Shown piece by piece: positions 47,260 through 55,893 of a stretch of DNA of 64,000 nt. The notes beneath the pieces were generated by a model. That model was not told the origin of the DNA and did not search any database. It was given only the letters and a program-made list of their open reading frames with translations. Position 1 is the first letter of the stretch; each line of letters begins with the position of its first letter. A program made the position numbers and the translations under genes. The stretch covers positions 291,158-355,157 of the forward strand of contig NZ_QNRJ01000001.1 in the NCBI RefSeq assembly GCF_003315075.1, read 5' to 3'. The stretch comes from Rossellomorea aquimaris (GTDB taxonomy: Bacteria > Bacillota > Bacilli > Bacillales > Bacillaceae_B).

Positions 47260-47847
47260 TTGAAATCTATCTTTGGCATTTTGCTTGTGGCTTTATTGGT
47301 CTTCACGTTCTACATGGAGAATAAGTCAGAGCCCACTTCCTTATCTGAAAGCACGTTCGGGCAAGCTGAGGAGTATGATCAATTAATCGATATAGAAGAA
47401 GGAGAGGTGTCGGAAACGACTCCTGTGGAGAACTATCCCGGACCGAATGTAGGGGACAAGGCCATCGACTTCAAATTGGATACTTTATCCGGGAAATCCG
47501 TCACGTTATCTGAATTGAAGGGAAAGAAAGTAATTCTCAATTTCTGGGCTACCTGGTGTCCACCGTGTAAAGAAGAAATGCCGATCATGCAGGAATTCTA
47601 CACGAAATACGGTAAGGACATTGAAATACTGGCAATCAATATCGATCCCCAATACAACGTAAAAGAATACCAAAAAGCAATGGGACTCACATTCCCGATC
47701 CTATTAGACAAAGACGACAAAATCAACAACGCCTACGACATCCTAACAGTCCCAACCACCTATATCATCAACGAACAAGGAATCATCACCAACAAACAAA
47801 TCGGCGCCATCACCAGCCTTGAATCCTTCACCGCGCTAATCAAGTGA
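47260..47847 (+). CDS. membrane-anchored thioredoxin-like protein (YneN/TlpA type)
   Basis: A 195-residue extracytoplasmic thiol-disulfide protein. An N-terminal helix (residues 1-18) anchors it; an acidic spacer is followed by a TlpA/ResA-like thioredoxin fold (about 65-195) with the active site WATWCPPCKEEMP (about 98-110) and the cis-Pro loop TVPTTYII. It may reduce disulfides of exported or cytochrome-related proteins. Location after citB matches yneN. The TTG start follows AGAGGAG. The TGA stop overlaps a copy of the dispersed repeat (GTGAGGGACGG), so the last residues border the repeat. Confidence 0.88.
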   Translation: MKSIFGILLVALLVFTFYMENKSEPTSLSESTFGQAEEYDQLIDIEEGEVSETTPVENYPGPNVGDKAIDFKLDTLSGKSVTLSELKGKKVILNFWATWCPPCKEEMPIMQEFYTKYGKDIEILAINIDPQYNVKEYQKAMGLTFPILLDKDDKINNAYDILTVPTTYIINEQGIITNKQIGAITSLESFTALIK

Positions 47848-47905
47848 GGGACGGACCTTCAAACGTATTAAAATGACGATTTATCGTTGGCGAGGGACGG
47901 ACCTC
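47846..47905 (+). repeat. two direct copies of the AGGGACGGACCT repeat
   Basis: Copies at 47846-47859 and 47892-47905 point the same way, 46 bases apart, immediately after the thioredoxin-like gene. This is the only tandem direct pair in the window. Confidence 0.95.
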
Positions 47906-48051
47906 TATAATTCAGAGCATTCAATATTCAATCGTCCAAATCCCATAATCCGTGGAGAAAACCAGCTCTACAATTGTGACCTTTGTTTAAAATATCTGAC
48001 TTTTGGATATACTATTTATAACAAACCACAATTGAGAGTGAGGGGATTGGA

Positions 48052-48198
48052 TTGCGAAGACCGCGAAAAAAATCATTTGCAGATCTTGTGAAAGAAAACA
48101 AAAAGCAGCTTCTTCTGGATCAGGATGCCATTGATGCCATTGAAGAACGAATCGATGCCAGACTGGAAATAAAGCGCCCTATAGGCAAAGCCGAGTAA
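48052..48198 (+). CDS. FbpB-like small basic protein
   Basis: A 48-residue protein (MRRPRKKSFADLVKENKKQL ... ERIDARLEIKRPIGKAE). The basic head followed by SFxDLVKENKKQLLxDxxAIxxIEERID matches the Fur-regulated basic protein family (FbpB), which in B. subtilis assists the small RNA FsrA in iron sparing. The TTG start has GAGGGG six bases upstream. A Fur box is not evident, so iron control is unproven. It lies between the yneN-like gene and sspN, where B. subtilis has no such gene that I recall. Confidence 0.82.
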   Translation: MRRPRKKSFADLVKENKKQLLLDQDAIDAIEERIDARLEIKRPIGKAE

Positions 48199-48222
48199 GG
48201 AATTACGAGGCTTATTTTTTTT
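48188..48222 (+). terminator. terminator of the fbpB-like gene
   Basis: AAAGCC-AGTAA pairs with TTAC-GGCTT, followed by ATTTTTTTT; the stem begins inside the last codons. Confidence 0.8.
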
Positions 48223-48303
48223 GCCCCAGAAATAATACTGCCAATTATTACGCCTTTTCTTCCTTCCCATTTTGGTAATCATACTAGTAAGGAGGGGAAG
48301 TTA

Positions 48304-48447
48304 ATGAGCAATTCAAAGGGAAGTCCGAATCATTTTGCACCAAACCATATTGGTACTCAATCAAGAGCAGCAGGCGGAAACAAGGGAAAACAAATGCAAG
48401 ATAAGTCAGGTAAGCATGCGCAGGTCATCCAAACAAAGGGTGAATAA
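48304..48447 (+). CDS. sspN: small acid-soluble spore protein N
   Basis: A 47-residue protein ([20 protein letters not shown] ... [20 protein letters not shown]). The [25 protein letters not shown] core is SspN. AAGGAGG precedes the ATG. In B. subtilis sspN and tlp form an operon under forespore sigma G; here the same order is kept, but a single copy of the dispersed repeat lies between the two genes. Confidence 0.95.
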   Translation: MSNSKGSPNHFAPNHIGTQSRAAGGNKGKQMQDKSGKHAQVIQTKGE

Positions 48448-48481
48448 CGCTTGTGACAAAAAATGAAAAGGGAACGGCCTG

Positions 48482-48495
48482 AAGGTCCGTCCCTC
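48482..48495 (-). repeat. AGGGACGGACCT motif between sspN and tlp
   Basis: One copy in reverse orientation (AAGGTCCGTCCCTC), 35 bases after the sspN stop. The nearest forward copies are about 580 bases upstream. Confidence 0.95.
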
Positions 48496-48521
48496 ATCAC
48501 AATTAGCAGGAGGAATGAAGG

Positions 48522-48749
48522 ATGGCATGGGATAAACCGAATCCGGATGATCGCAGTGATAATGTAGAGAAGCTTCAAGGTATGGTTCAGCATACGATTG
48601 AGAATATGGATAAGGCTGAGGAGTCGATGGCTTTCACAGACAGTGAAGAGCAGCTTCAGTCTATTAAAGCGAAGAATGAGCGTCGCAGAGAAAGCCTTGA
48701 AGCTTTCCGTAATGAAATTAAAGACGAAGCTCATCAAACAGAACAATAA
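48522..48749 (+). CDS. tlp: Tlp, thioredoxin-like small acid-soluble spore protein
   Basis: A 75-residue hydrophilic protein starting MAWDKPNPDDRSDNVEKLQG, with long charged helices (ENMDKAEESM, RRRESLEAFRNEIKDEA). It matches the Tlp family of spore proteins in sequence and in its place after sspN. AGGAGG precedes the ATG. Despite its name it has no thioredoxin active site. It is expected to be transcribed in the forespore with sspN. Confidence 0.95.
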   Translation: MAWDKPNPDDRSDNVEKLQGMVQHTIENMDKAEESMAFTDSEEQLQSIKAKNERRRESLEAFRNEIKDEAHQTEQ

Positions 48750-48756
48750 CATCCGC

Positions 48757-48806
48757 AACCCGAACGGACAAGGCTCTTTAGAGTACCTGGCTGTTCGGGT
48801 TCTTTC
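48757..48806 (+). terminator. terminator of sspN-tlp
   Basis: AACCCGAAC and GTTCGGGTT pair around a long loop, followed by CTTTC. Confidence 0.75.
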
Positions 48807-48921
48807 ATCACTAAAAGGTTAGCTGGCTAAGGCTCCACACTCTTAAGCCTATTTATTCAATCCCTTCTCCATCTATGTTAAAATGAGGGAAGATAACGAC
48901 TAGATGAAGAGGGTGTAGAGG

Positions 48922-49338
48922 ATGCATATTGCTGAAAAAACCGTAGAGGTACGATACGCAGAAACCGATCAAATGGGTGTTGTGTATCATGCGAATTATC
49001 TTATATGGATGGAATTAGGGAGAACGCAGCTCATTGAAGATCTTGGCTTTAAGTACGCTGATATTGAAAAAGAAGGGATTCTTTCTCCCGTTATCGATCT
49101 GAATGTCAGCTATAAATCACCGGTTCGTTACGGGGAAAAAGCGTTTATTAAAACGTGGGTTGAAGAATATGATGGCCTCCGCATTACATATGCTTATGAA
49201 ATTTATAATGGTCAAAACCAGCTGGCCATTACGGGACATTCGAAACATGTTTGCGTCAAGCAAGAAAACTTCCGTCCGATTTCTATACGTAAAATGTTTC
49301 CTCATTGGCATGAAGCATACGAGAAGGTCAAAAAGTAA
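48922..49338 (+). CDS. yneP: 4HBT hot-dog acyl-CoA thioesterase (YneP)
   Basis: A 138-residue hot-dog-fold thioesterase of the YbgC/4-hydroxybenzoyl-CoA group. The catalytic segment VRYAETDQMGVVYHANYLIWMELGR (about 10-34, shown by YAETDQMGVVYHANY) has the family Asp17. It hydrolyses acyl-CoA thioesters; natural substrate unknown. Position between tlp and yneQ identifies it as YneP. The ribosome binding site is GAGGG before the ATG. Confidence 0.9.
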   Translation: MHIAEKTVEVRYAETDQMGVVYHANYLIWMELGRTQLIEDLGFKYADIEKEGILSPVIDLNVSYKSPVRYGEKAFIKTWVEEYDGLRITYAYEIYNGQNQLAITGHSKHVCVKQENFRPISIRKMFPHWHEAYEKVKK

Positions 49339-49403
49339 TTTCTACATATTGAAATATCTCTTGAAAACTACTTTACAGAAGCATGACAGAAAGGAAAATC
49401 TCC

Positions 49404-49712
49404 ATGGCATTCGGGTTAAACAAACGTGAATTACTTGCATGGAAGCAGTCTGTAAAACGGGGAGAAATTGCATTTCTCACTCATTACTGGCTTGACGACC
49501 GATTCCCCCATGCACGATCTGTCACGAAAGTGGGCTGTTGTAATCTTGATACATTAACACAGTGGGGAGATAAGTACGGGTTGAAAAAAGAATGGATTCA
49601 TGAGAGGGAAGACGGTTTTCCTCATTTCGATCTACTGGGAGATATTCAATATGACATTCTTCTTAAAGAGGGGCTCCACGACCATATCTCACGCTTTATA
49701 AACCGAAAATGA
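49404..49712 (+). CDS. yneQ: conserved protein YneQ
   Basis: A 102-residue soluble protein (MAFGLNKRELLAWKQSVKRG ... LHDHISRFINRK). KRELLxWKxxVxxGEIAFLTHYWLDxRFPxxxxVTKVGC is characteristic of YneQ-like proteins of Bacillus; the function is unknown. The ATG at 49404 follows AAAGGAAAATC; an ATG seven codons earlier is less well placed. Two adjacent cysteines (GCC) and several histidines could bind metal, but this is not established. It converges on the HesB-like gene across a hairpin. Confidence 0.83.
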   Translation: MAFGLNKRELLAWKQSVKRGEIAFLTHYWLDDRFPHARSVTKVGCCNLDTLTQWGDKYGLKKEWIHEREDGFPHFDLLGDIQYDILLKEGLHDHISRFINRK

Positions 49713-49738
49713 AAAGGCTGGCGAATGCCAGCCGCTTT
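49713..49738. terminator. bidirectional terminator
   Basis: AAGGCTGGC and GCCAGCC pair around GAAT between convergent yneQ and yneR. Confidence 0.85.
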
Positions 49739-49748
49739 CCATGCTACC

Positions 49749-50039
49749 TTATTTTTTGTACTCATATGAAGGTTCTTGAAGCTTATCGTCAAACTCGACG
49801 TATAAATCATGACCATCAAAGAACCATAAATCTCTCTCTTCAATAAAAAATTGCCTGTTCTCGATTTCAATTCGTTCGCCGAGATCAACCGGTTCGTCTT
49901 TGTTCACTCCTAATGAAAAACTATCATGCAGAGGACTGGAACCTCCATAGCGTACATAAAAACGAACTTGATCGCCTTCCTCTACAAGCATTTCGTTCTT
50001 AAACCACGTTAGAGCTTCTTTTGAAATATGTATTTTCAT
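49749..50039 (-). CDS. yneR: HesB-like protein YneR
   Basis: A 96-residue single-domain HesB/IscA-fold protein. It starts MKIHISKEALTWFKNEM, typical of HesB proteins, and keeps the beta-sandwich pattern (VRFYVRYGGSSPLHDSFSLG, DLWFFDGHDLYVEFDD), but lacks the three cysteines that bind iron-sulfur clusters in true A-type carriers. AAAGGAG precedes the ATG. Its place in the yne block supports YneR. The function is unknown; cluster transfer is unlikely with the cysteines missing. Confidence 0.88.
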   Translation of the reverse strand: MKIHISKEALTWFKNEMLVEEGDQVRFYVRYGGSSPLHDSFSLGVNKDEPVDLGERIEIENRQFFIEERDLWFFDGHDLYVEFDDKLQEPSYEYKK

Positions 50040-50168
50040 TGATGAGACTCCTTTCTCTACAGGTATTCCTCCAGAGTGTATCATGTTTCTTTACAAAGAA
50101 GGTTTCATTACATATTATATACATAGAAAAGAAGGAACATCTACTAATACGCATAAAGGATGAGATGA

Positions 50169-50429
50169 ATGAATACACAAGCATTATTATATTACATAGG
50201 TGCATTTATATTTGCCGGATTAAGTGTATTGACGTTCCTGCAATTACACGATGCGAAATATCAGATAGAAGCCGGCACCTTTATTATCATTGCTGCCCTC
50301 ATTTATTATGGGATGGTCACTCTATTCTTTAAGGGCAGCCGCAAAACTTTCTTGATTGCCAATGCCTTATTGGCTGTATTAGCCCTTGGAGGCATTTTCT
50401 TTAATTCATTGCTATTCGGTGGACATTAA
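50169..50429 (+). CDS. small three-helix membrane protein
   Basis: An 86-residue integral membrane protein with helices at about 5-23, 34-53 and 61-82 and few charged residues (GSRK in the middle). AAAGGATGAGATG precedes the ATG. No family is recognised. It lies between yneR (divergent) and the CapA-like gene (convergent), a position not occupied in B. subtilis as far as I recall, so it is probably lineage-specific. Confidence 0.65.
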   Translation: MNTQALLYYIGAFIFAGLSVLTFLQLHDAKYQIEAGTFIIIAALIYYGMVTLFFKGSRKTFLIANALLAVLALGGIFFNSLLFGGH

Positions 50430-50433
50430 AAAA

Positions 50434-50465
50434 AACGAGCTTCCCTTAGTGGAGGCTCGTTTTTG
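50434..50465. terminator. terminator of the three-helix protein gene
   Basis: AACGAGC-TCC pairs with GGA-GCTCGTT, followed by TTTTT. Confidence 0.88.
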
Positions 50466-50535
50466 TATATCTTAGAAAGTTCAGGATAACACATGGGCAG
50501 ATGGCTTTAGGAAGTCACCTTCTGCCGGCTTTTTA

Positions 50536-51711
50536 TTATTCAGGCAGGCCATTCACCATATGGGAAACCATTTCTTCTTCTGAATAACCAATCAACCCAT
50601 TCTTCTTAGCAAATTCAAGAGGGTAGATTCGGTAATTATTGTAATGATTTTCTGAAACAAAGGTTGGCTGGAATTCAATGGAAGGGTACGTAATTTTAGA
50701 ACCGCCCGGATTCATCCTTTTTTCTACTTGAACCGTAACCATTCCTCCAATATCTTTGAAGTCATCTTTCTGTCCTGAAAGAAAATTCCCTAATGAATAG
50801 ATGACTACAGCATCACGGCCATCGCTCGTTTTATATGTTTGGATTGGCTGCAGAACGTGTGGATGATGGCCAAAAATGATATCAACACCATTTTCCGTTA
50901 ACACATTGGCCAGTCTTTCCTGTTCCTCAGTAGGGAAGCGTTGATACTCATTTCCCCAATGCAAACTCAATACGACTAAATCAATGTTCATGCTTTTAGC
51001 TTTCTTGACCTCTTCTATCATGTTTTGCTCGTCGATCAGATTGACTAAGTAGTCTTTCCCCTTTGGCACAGGGATCCCATTCGTTCCATATGTGTATGAA
51101 AGCAGGGCAAACTTGATTCCGTTTACATTGAATGTGCGAATTCGCTCCTTGTCTTCCTGACTTTTAAAGGCACCCACATATGGCATGGATATCTTCTCAT
51201 AATAGTCGATTGCACTCAGAAGACCTTTTTCACCTTGATCCAATGAATGATTATTGGCAGTCGTGACTGCATCCACTCCCACGTCCTGTAAGGATTTCAC
51301 GATTTCTTTCGGACTATTGAAGAGCGGGTAACTGGAAACGCCTAGTTCCACACCAGCCGGGGTTGATTCCTGATTGGCAATCAGGAAATCAGGGGCAGCC
51401 AGCATGTCCTTGATTGGTGAAAACATAGGGGTGAAGTTATACCCGTTTTCATCTTTGGCATCATTATATACGGTATCATGGAGAAGAATATCTCCGATGG
51501 CGGCAAGTGTTGCATTTGACTTTATCGATTTCCCCGAAGCTTGAACTTCTTTCGTCGTATGGAGCAAAGGGTAAAGCTTCTCATTCTGTTTTCCTTCAGC
51601 AGAGGTGTTCCAGTCTGCGTATTGCTTATTTACAAGAAACCCGATCACTAAGAGTAAAGGAACACAAAGGAATACTCCTGTCATTAATCGCTTTTGATTC
51701 ATATTCATCAT
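50536..51711 (-). CDS. CapA-family membrane-anchored metallophosphatase-like protein
   Basis: A 391-residue protein with an N-terminal signal anchor (about 9-27) and an extracytoplasmic CapA/PgsA domain of the metallophosphatase fold. Metal-binding motifs are visible in order: GDILLHD (about 73), ANQES, TTANNHSLDQG, LSLHWGNEY and FGHHPHVLQ. CapA proteins take part in poly-gamma-glutamate or wall-linked polymer work in Bacillus, but there is no capBC/pgsBC here, so a different wall-related role is likely. AAAGGATG precedes tandem ATG codons, so the exact start is uncertain by up to three residues. Confidence 0.85.
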   Translation of the reverse strand: MMNMNQKRLMTGVFLCVPLLLVIGFLVNKQYADWNTSAEGKQNEKLYPLLHTTKEVQASGKSIKSNATLAAIGDILLHDTVYNDAKDENGYNFTPMFSPIKDMLAAPDFLIANQESTPAGVELGVSSYPLFNSPKEIVKSLQDVGVDAVTTANNHSLDQGEKGLLSAIDYYEKISMPYVGAFKSQEDKERIRTFNVNGIKFALLSYTYGTNGIPVPKGKDYLVNLIDEQNMIEEVKKAKSMNIDLVVLSLHWGNEYQRFPTEEQERLANVLTENGVDIIFGHHPHVLQPIQTYKTSDGRDAVVIYSLGNFLSGQKDDFKDIGGMVTVQVEKRMNPGGSKITYPSIEFQPTFVSENHYNNYRIYPLEFAKKNGLIGYSEEEMVSHMVNGLPE

Positions 51712-51910
51712 CCTTTATATTTACACTACCTCTATTTTACAAAATAAAAGGGGAAAGCGGGGCTTATTTATGAAAATACTGAAGTATATTATCATATTTT
51801 TGTGAATTTTAAACTATTTTGTTTAATCATGATGCTGTTTACCTTTTAATATCCATCATCTTTCTCAAACGAATGGAAGGGTATACCTATTTGATTGAAC
51901 TAAAGCCATA

Positions 51911-51983
51911 AAAAAAAGCCACCTCTGCAGCCAGAAACTCTCCTATAGAAAAGGGAGGAGCCTGTTGCTTAGGTCGCTTTTTT
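51911..51983 (-). terminator. nested structured terminator of plsY
   Basis: On the minus strand, outer AAGC-ACC/GGT-GCTT, a middle CAG/CTG pair and an inner CTCC/GGAG hairpin lead into eight T, directly after the plsY stop. Motifs GACCTAA, CTCC.CC and CTGCAGAGGT resemble the element at 37779-37858. Confidence 0.65.
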
Positions 51984-51984
51984 A

Positions 51985-52572
51985 CTAGAGCCACTTGATT
52001 TTAGGTTCTGTTTTATTTTTGATGCGGGTAATATTTGCACGATGTCTGTAAACAACGAAAATGGTCAGGATTCCAACGACAATAATGAGTGGAATATCTC
52101 CTGTGAAGATCGAGTACGTAAAGGCGAGCACCGCTGCTATCATAGAAGAGAGTGATACATACTTGGTTGCATACAAGCAAATGAAAAAGACAGCCAATAA
52201 AATTAAAAATAAGATGTAATTATAGCCTAGAAGAACACCCGCAGAGGTTGCTACTGCTTTTCCTCCTCTAAAGTTTGCAAACACGGGATACATATGACCA
52301 ATCACAGCAAATACGCCAGCCAATAACATGTGTACATCACTTGCAAATAGCAATGGTAAGAGAGTGGCTATCGTTCCTTTTAAAATATCCATGATTGTGA
52401 CAATCATCCCGGCCTTCACACCCAAGGTTCTGAACGTATTGGTTCCGCCAAGGTTTCCACTTCCATGCTCACGGATGTCTTTTCCGTAGAACGTCTTCCC
52501 GATCAGTAATCCTGAAGGGATGGAGCCTAATAAATAAGCTAATACAAGTATAAGGGCAAAAATCATCATCAC
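51985..52572 (-). CDS. plsY: acyl-phosphate glycerol-3-phosphate acyltransferase PlsY (YneS)
   Basis: A 195-residue integral membrane enzyme that acylates glycerol-3-phosphate in the first step of phospholipid synthesis. Family motifs are visible: [13 protein letters not shown] (motif 1), [16 protein letters not shown] (GSGNxGxTN, about 38-52), and [12 protein letters not shown] (motif 2, about 101-112) between five or more helices. AAGGAGC precedes the ATG pair. It corresponds to yneS and lies divergently from the NCS2 permease gene. Confidence 0.95.
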   Translation of the reverse strand: MMMIFALILVLAYLLGSIPSGLLIGKTFYGKDIREHGSGNLGGTNTFRTLGVKAGMIVTIMDILKGTIATLLPLLFASDVHMLLAGVFAVIGHMYPVFANFRGGKAVATSAGVLLGYNYILFLILLAVFFICLYATKYVSLSSMIAAVLAFTYSIFTGDIPLIIVVGILTIFVVYRHRANITRIKNKTEPKIKWL

Positions 52573-52764
52573 TGCTCCTTTTAAAATAACTAATCCGTTC
52601 TTATTTTAACATGTTTTCCATAGGATGGGGAGAAAATAAACGAAAAAATTAGTACCTGTTCATAAAAGTAGATAATATTTTTATTCCTCATAAATCTGAT
52701 TCACAAGGAGGGAAGTATGTTAAAATAGACACACTTTACATAGTTGAAATGAAGGTGTACACAT

Positions 52765-54063
52765 ATGCAATTATTTTTATCGGGCTTACAATGGGTGGCC
52801 TTTATGGTTGCAGGATCAATCGCCGCTCCTATTGCCATAGCTGACCTGTTTCAATTGTCTCCGGCAGATACGGCAGGGTTCATACAGCGGACGATCTTTG
52901 TGTTAGGGGCCGCCAGTCTTATCCAGGCATTGGTTGGTCATAAACTGCCCATTAATGAAGGACCCGCCGGACTGTGGTGGGGGGTTTTCGCCATCTATGC
53001 AGGTTTTTCAGGAACCTTGTACAGCAGTCACGAAGAAGTGCTGACCGTTTTACAGGGGGGGATGATTGTTAGTGGTGTGATTTTCTTTATTTTATCTGCA
53101 ACAGGACTATTAAAGAAGTTATCAACCTTATTTACACCATCGATTACATTTATTTACTTAATGCTATTGATTCTTCAATTAAGCGGATCTTTTATCAAAG
53201 GGATGTTCGGGATACAACATGAAGGACAATCTCTTCAACCGTTTGTCTTATTAGGAAGTATCATAACCATCCTTTTGGCATTATACTTTTCAGGTCATAA
53301 ACGAAAGTGGATCCAACAATACTCCATTATCCTTGCCCTACTATCGGGATGGCTGGTCTTCATTCTCATGGGATTGGGTGAAAGCGTGACTGTTTCTGAC
53401 AGCTGGTTTTCACTACCGGATGTGTTCGTCTTTGGAGCACCTGTATTCGATACGGGAGTCATTGTGACTTCCATTTTCATTACATTCTTGTTAACGACCA
53501 ATATGATTGCTTCCATTCGAGTGATGGAAGAGGTTATGAAGGCAAAGGGACAGCCCACATATGAAAGATTTACGAAGAGCGGCTTTGCTTCGGGATTGAA
53601 TCAGCTGTTCGGTGGAGTATTCTCAGCCATTGGTTCTGTACCCATTTCCGGGTCTGCCGGTTTTGTTGCCGCTACAGGGATGTATTCCATTATTCCCTTT
53701 ATCCTCGGAAGTGCGCTCATTATGATCATCAGTCTGATCCCGAAAGTGATGAATCTATTCGCAAGTCTTCCAGCTCCGGTTGGCTATGCCGTTACCACGG
53801 TCATCTTCATCAAAATGGTCGGGCTTGCTCTCGGAGAGTACAGAAAAGAAGAGAACGTGGAAAGAATCCATTTTGTCGCCGGCATTTCTCTCATTGTAGG
53901 GGTAGGAGCCATGTTTGTGCCCCCGTCCGCTTTTAAAGACATGCCTGTAGTGGTCGCCTCCATTTTAAACAACGGTTTGATCCTCGGAACCATCACAGGA
54001 ATCATCGTAGAACAATTTATTCTGTTAAAGAACAAACAACACCCTGAAGCCGGCAGACAATAG
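52765..54063 (+). CDS. uracil/xanthine permease, NCS2 family
   Basis: A 432-residue nucleobase transporter with about 12-14 helices. NCS2 marks include the N-terminal ...FMVAGSIAAPIAIADLFQLSP, the mid-protein NEGPAGLWWGVFAIYAGFSG and the conserved SGSAGFVAATG (about 299-309) and FASLPAPVGYAV (about 331-342). Whether it carries uracil, xanthine or another base cannot be decided; no purine riboswitch precedes it. GAAGGTG lies before the ATG. It is inserted between plsY and yneT, where B. subtilis has no transporter. Confidence 0.85.
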   Translation: MQLFLSGLQWVAFMVAGSIAAPIAIADLFQLSPADTAGFIQRTIFVLGAASLIQALVGHKLPINEGPAGLWWGVFAIYAGFSGTLYSSHEEVLTVLQGGMIVSGVIFFILSATGLLKKLSTLFTPSITFIYLMLLILQLSGSFIKGMFGIQHEGQSLQPFVLLGSIITILLALYFSGHKRKWIQQYSIILALLSGWLVFILMGLGESVTVSDSWFSLPDVFVFGAPVFDTGVIVTSIFITFLLTTNMIASIRVMEEVMKAKGQPTYERFTKSGFASGLNQLFGGVFSAIGSVPISGSAGFVAATGMYSIIPFILGSALIMIISLIPKVMNLFASLPAPVGYAVTTVIFIKMVGLALGEYRKEENVERIHFVAGISLIVGVGAMFVPPSAFKDMPVVVASILNNGLILGTITGIIVEQFILLKNKQHPEAGRQ

Positions 54064-54080
54064 TTTGCCGGCTTTTTATT
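54047..54080 (+). terminator. terminator of the NCS2 permease gene
   Basis: AAGCCGGCA and TGCCGGCTT pair, starting inside the last codons, followed by TTTATT. Confidence 0.9.
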
Positions 54081-54154
54081 GTCTATTGCAGCCAGGAAGT
54101 ATCTTGTATGAGGAATCCACATTATTCATAAACTAAGGCCACAAAGGCAATTCC

Positions 54155-54183
54155 TTGGACTACATGTTTACCTTTTGTATAAT
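54155..54183 (+). promoter_or_regulatory. promoter of the osmoprotectant ABC operon
   Basis: TTGGAC (54155-54160) and TATAAT (54178-54183) are exactly 17 bases apart, about 57 bases before the first gene. Confidence 0.75.
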
Positions 54184-54239
54184 GAGGGTATCCCTTCTAT
54201 GTTTAGAAAAATTTCTCAGTTCATAAAGCAGGTGGAAAA

Positions 54240-55217
54240 ATGATTGAATTTAAGAATGTCACGAAAGTCTACGAAGATGGTACAGAAGCCATAAAGGGTA
54301 TTAACCTGACGATTCCAAAAGGAAAGCTTGTTGCCTTGATCGGGCCCAGCGGATGTGGGAAGACGACCACGATGAAAATGATCAATAAGCTCATTTCACC
54401 TTCCAGTGGAACGATTCTGATTAATGGTAAAGATACTTCAAAAACCGATGAAGTGGAGCTCAGGCGTAATATCGGCTATGTCATACAGCGTATCGGATTG
54501 CTTCCCCACATGACAATTGAAGAGAATATCAGTCTGATTCCACGTTTAAAAGGATGGAAGAAGGAACAATATGAAGGCCGTGTAGATGAGCTTCTATATC
54601 TTGTCGGACTTGATCCTGAAGTGTATCGTAAACGATACCCGCTTGAGCTTAGCGGAGGACAACAACAACGGGTGGGCGTCATTCGTGCCCTGGCAGCTGA
54701 ACCGCCTATCATTCTAATGGATGAACCCTTCAGTGCACTTGACCCGATCAGCCGGGAGCAGCTTCAGGATGAACTGAAAAGCATTCAAAATGCGATACAT
54801 AAGACGATTGTCTTTGTCACACATGATATTGACGAAGCGTTAAAGATCGCTGATGAAATTGCAGTGATGCGTGATGGAGAAATTGAACAGATCGCTACAC
54901 CATCAGAGCTTCTGTCCCAACCTGCAAATGAATTCGTTCGGGCATTTATCGGTGAGGACCGCCTGAACGCTCGACAAACTCAACTGCAAGTAATCGACAT
55001 GATGGAAGACAACACAAATTACGTGCACTATGAAGAATCGGAATATACTTCAATCCCTTATGACGCAACGGTCCAAGAAGCGGCAAGAGTACTACTTGAG
55101 GCTGGAAAAACCTATCTCATGGTGACTAAAGACGACCAAAAGCTAGGAAGCGTCACGGCCAGCGGGATTCTTCGTGCAGTAGCCTCAGAAGGGAAAAAGG
55201 AGGCACGCTCGGTATGA
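54240..55217 (+). CDS. osmoprotectant ABC transporter ATPase (OpuBA/OpuCA-like)
   Basis: A 325-residue ABC ATPase. Walker A GPSGCGKTT (about 36-44), the LSGGQQQRVG signature (about 137-146), Walker B PIILMDEPFSALD and the His-loop HDID are intact. A C-terminal region (about 262-322) carries one recognisable CBS repeat, whereas OpuCA-type proteins (about 380 residues) usually have two. The CBS module may sense ionic strength, as in related transporters. The stop overlaps the permease start (ATGA), so the two are coupled. It powers import of betaine-like solutes, judged from the partner proteins. Confidence 0.9.
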   Translation: MIEFKNVTKVYEDGTEAIKGINLTIPKGKLVALIGPSGCGKTTTMKMINKLISPSSGTILINGKDTSKTDEVELRRNIGYVIQRIGLLPHMTIEENISLIPRLKGWKKEQYEGRVDELLYLVGLDPEVYRKRYPLELSGGQQQRVGVIRALAAEPPIILMDEPFSALDPISREQLQDELKSIQNAIHKTIVFVTHDIDEALKIADEIAVMRDGEIEQIATPSELLSQPANEFVRAFIGEDRLNARQTQLQVIDMMEDNTNYVHYEESEYTSIPYDATVQEAARVLLEAGKTYLMVTKDDQKLGSVTASGILRAVASEGKKEARSV

Positions 55218-55870
55218 ATACATTCTCACTAATGTTTATCAACACCATTTCAAATCGCTCGGATGCCATCGTAAACGGATTATTTGAGCATCTGTACCTA
55301 TCATTCGTATCCATTTTTATAGCGATTGCCATCTCTTTGCCGCTGGGTATATACATATCACGAAAAAAACAAACTGCTGAATTTTACATCGGGATTACAG
55401 CCATTTTCCAAACCATCCCCAGCTTAGCACTATTTGGCTTTCTCATTCCCCTATTAGGTACAGGTAGTATCACAGCGATTATTGCCCTGACCGTGTATGC
55501 ACTCTTACCGATTCTCAGGAACACGTACACGGGGATCATCGGGGTTGATGAGGGAGTCATAGAAGCGGGCAGAGGAATGGGGATGACAAACTCACAGCTT
55601 TTGTTTAAAGTGGAGCTCCCTCTCGCCCTGCCGTTCATTATGGCGGGTATCAGAACCGCAACTGTCTTAACGGTGGGGGTCGCGACGCTTGCAACCTTTG
55701 TAGGCGCGGGTGGACTGGGTGACCTCATTTACCGGGGACTATCCACTTGGAATAATGCTTTAGTTCTTGCAGGGGCCATTCCTGCCGCTTTACTTGCACT
55801 TTCTTTCGACTTTTTATTAAAGCTTCTTGAAAGAATGACAACACCTAAAGGATTAAAAGCACGTAAATAA
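55214..55870 (+). CDS. osmoprotectant ABC transporter permease (OpuCB-like)
   Basis: A 218-residue permease with about six helices. The EAA loop that contacts the ATPase is visible as IEAGRGMGMTNSQLLFKVELPLALPFIMAGI (shown in part, about 118-147). AAGGAGG precedes the overlapping ATG. OpuB and OpuC systems normally use two permeases (B and D); only one is encoded here, so it probably works as a homodimer or borrows a partner from elsewhere. The binding-protein gene follows after 23 bases. Confidence 0.9.
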   Translation: MNTFSLMFINTISNRSDAIVNGLFEHLYLSFVSIFIAIAISLPLGIYISRKKQTAEFYIGITAIFQTIPSLALFGFLIPLLGTGSITAIIALTVYALLPILRNTYTGIIGVDEGVIEAGRGMGMTNSQLLFKVELPLALPFIMAGIRTATVLTVGVATLATFVGAGGLGDLIYRGLSTWNNALVLAGAIPAALLALSFDFLLKLLERMTTPKGLKARK

Positions 55871-55893
55871 AGCACTTTCAAAGGAGAGTAAGA

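Noticed and set aside
47873..48091. 72-codon plus-strand frame overlapping the fbpB-like gene
   Set aside because: It runs through the repeat and an AT-rich promoter region, has no ribosome binding site, and overlaps the recognisable FbpB-like sequence in another frame.
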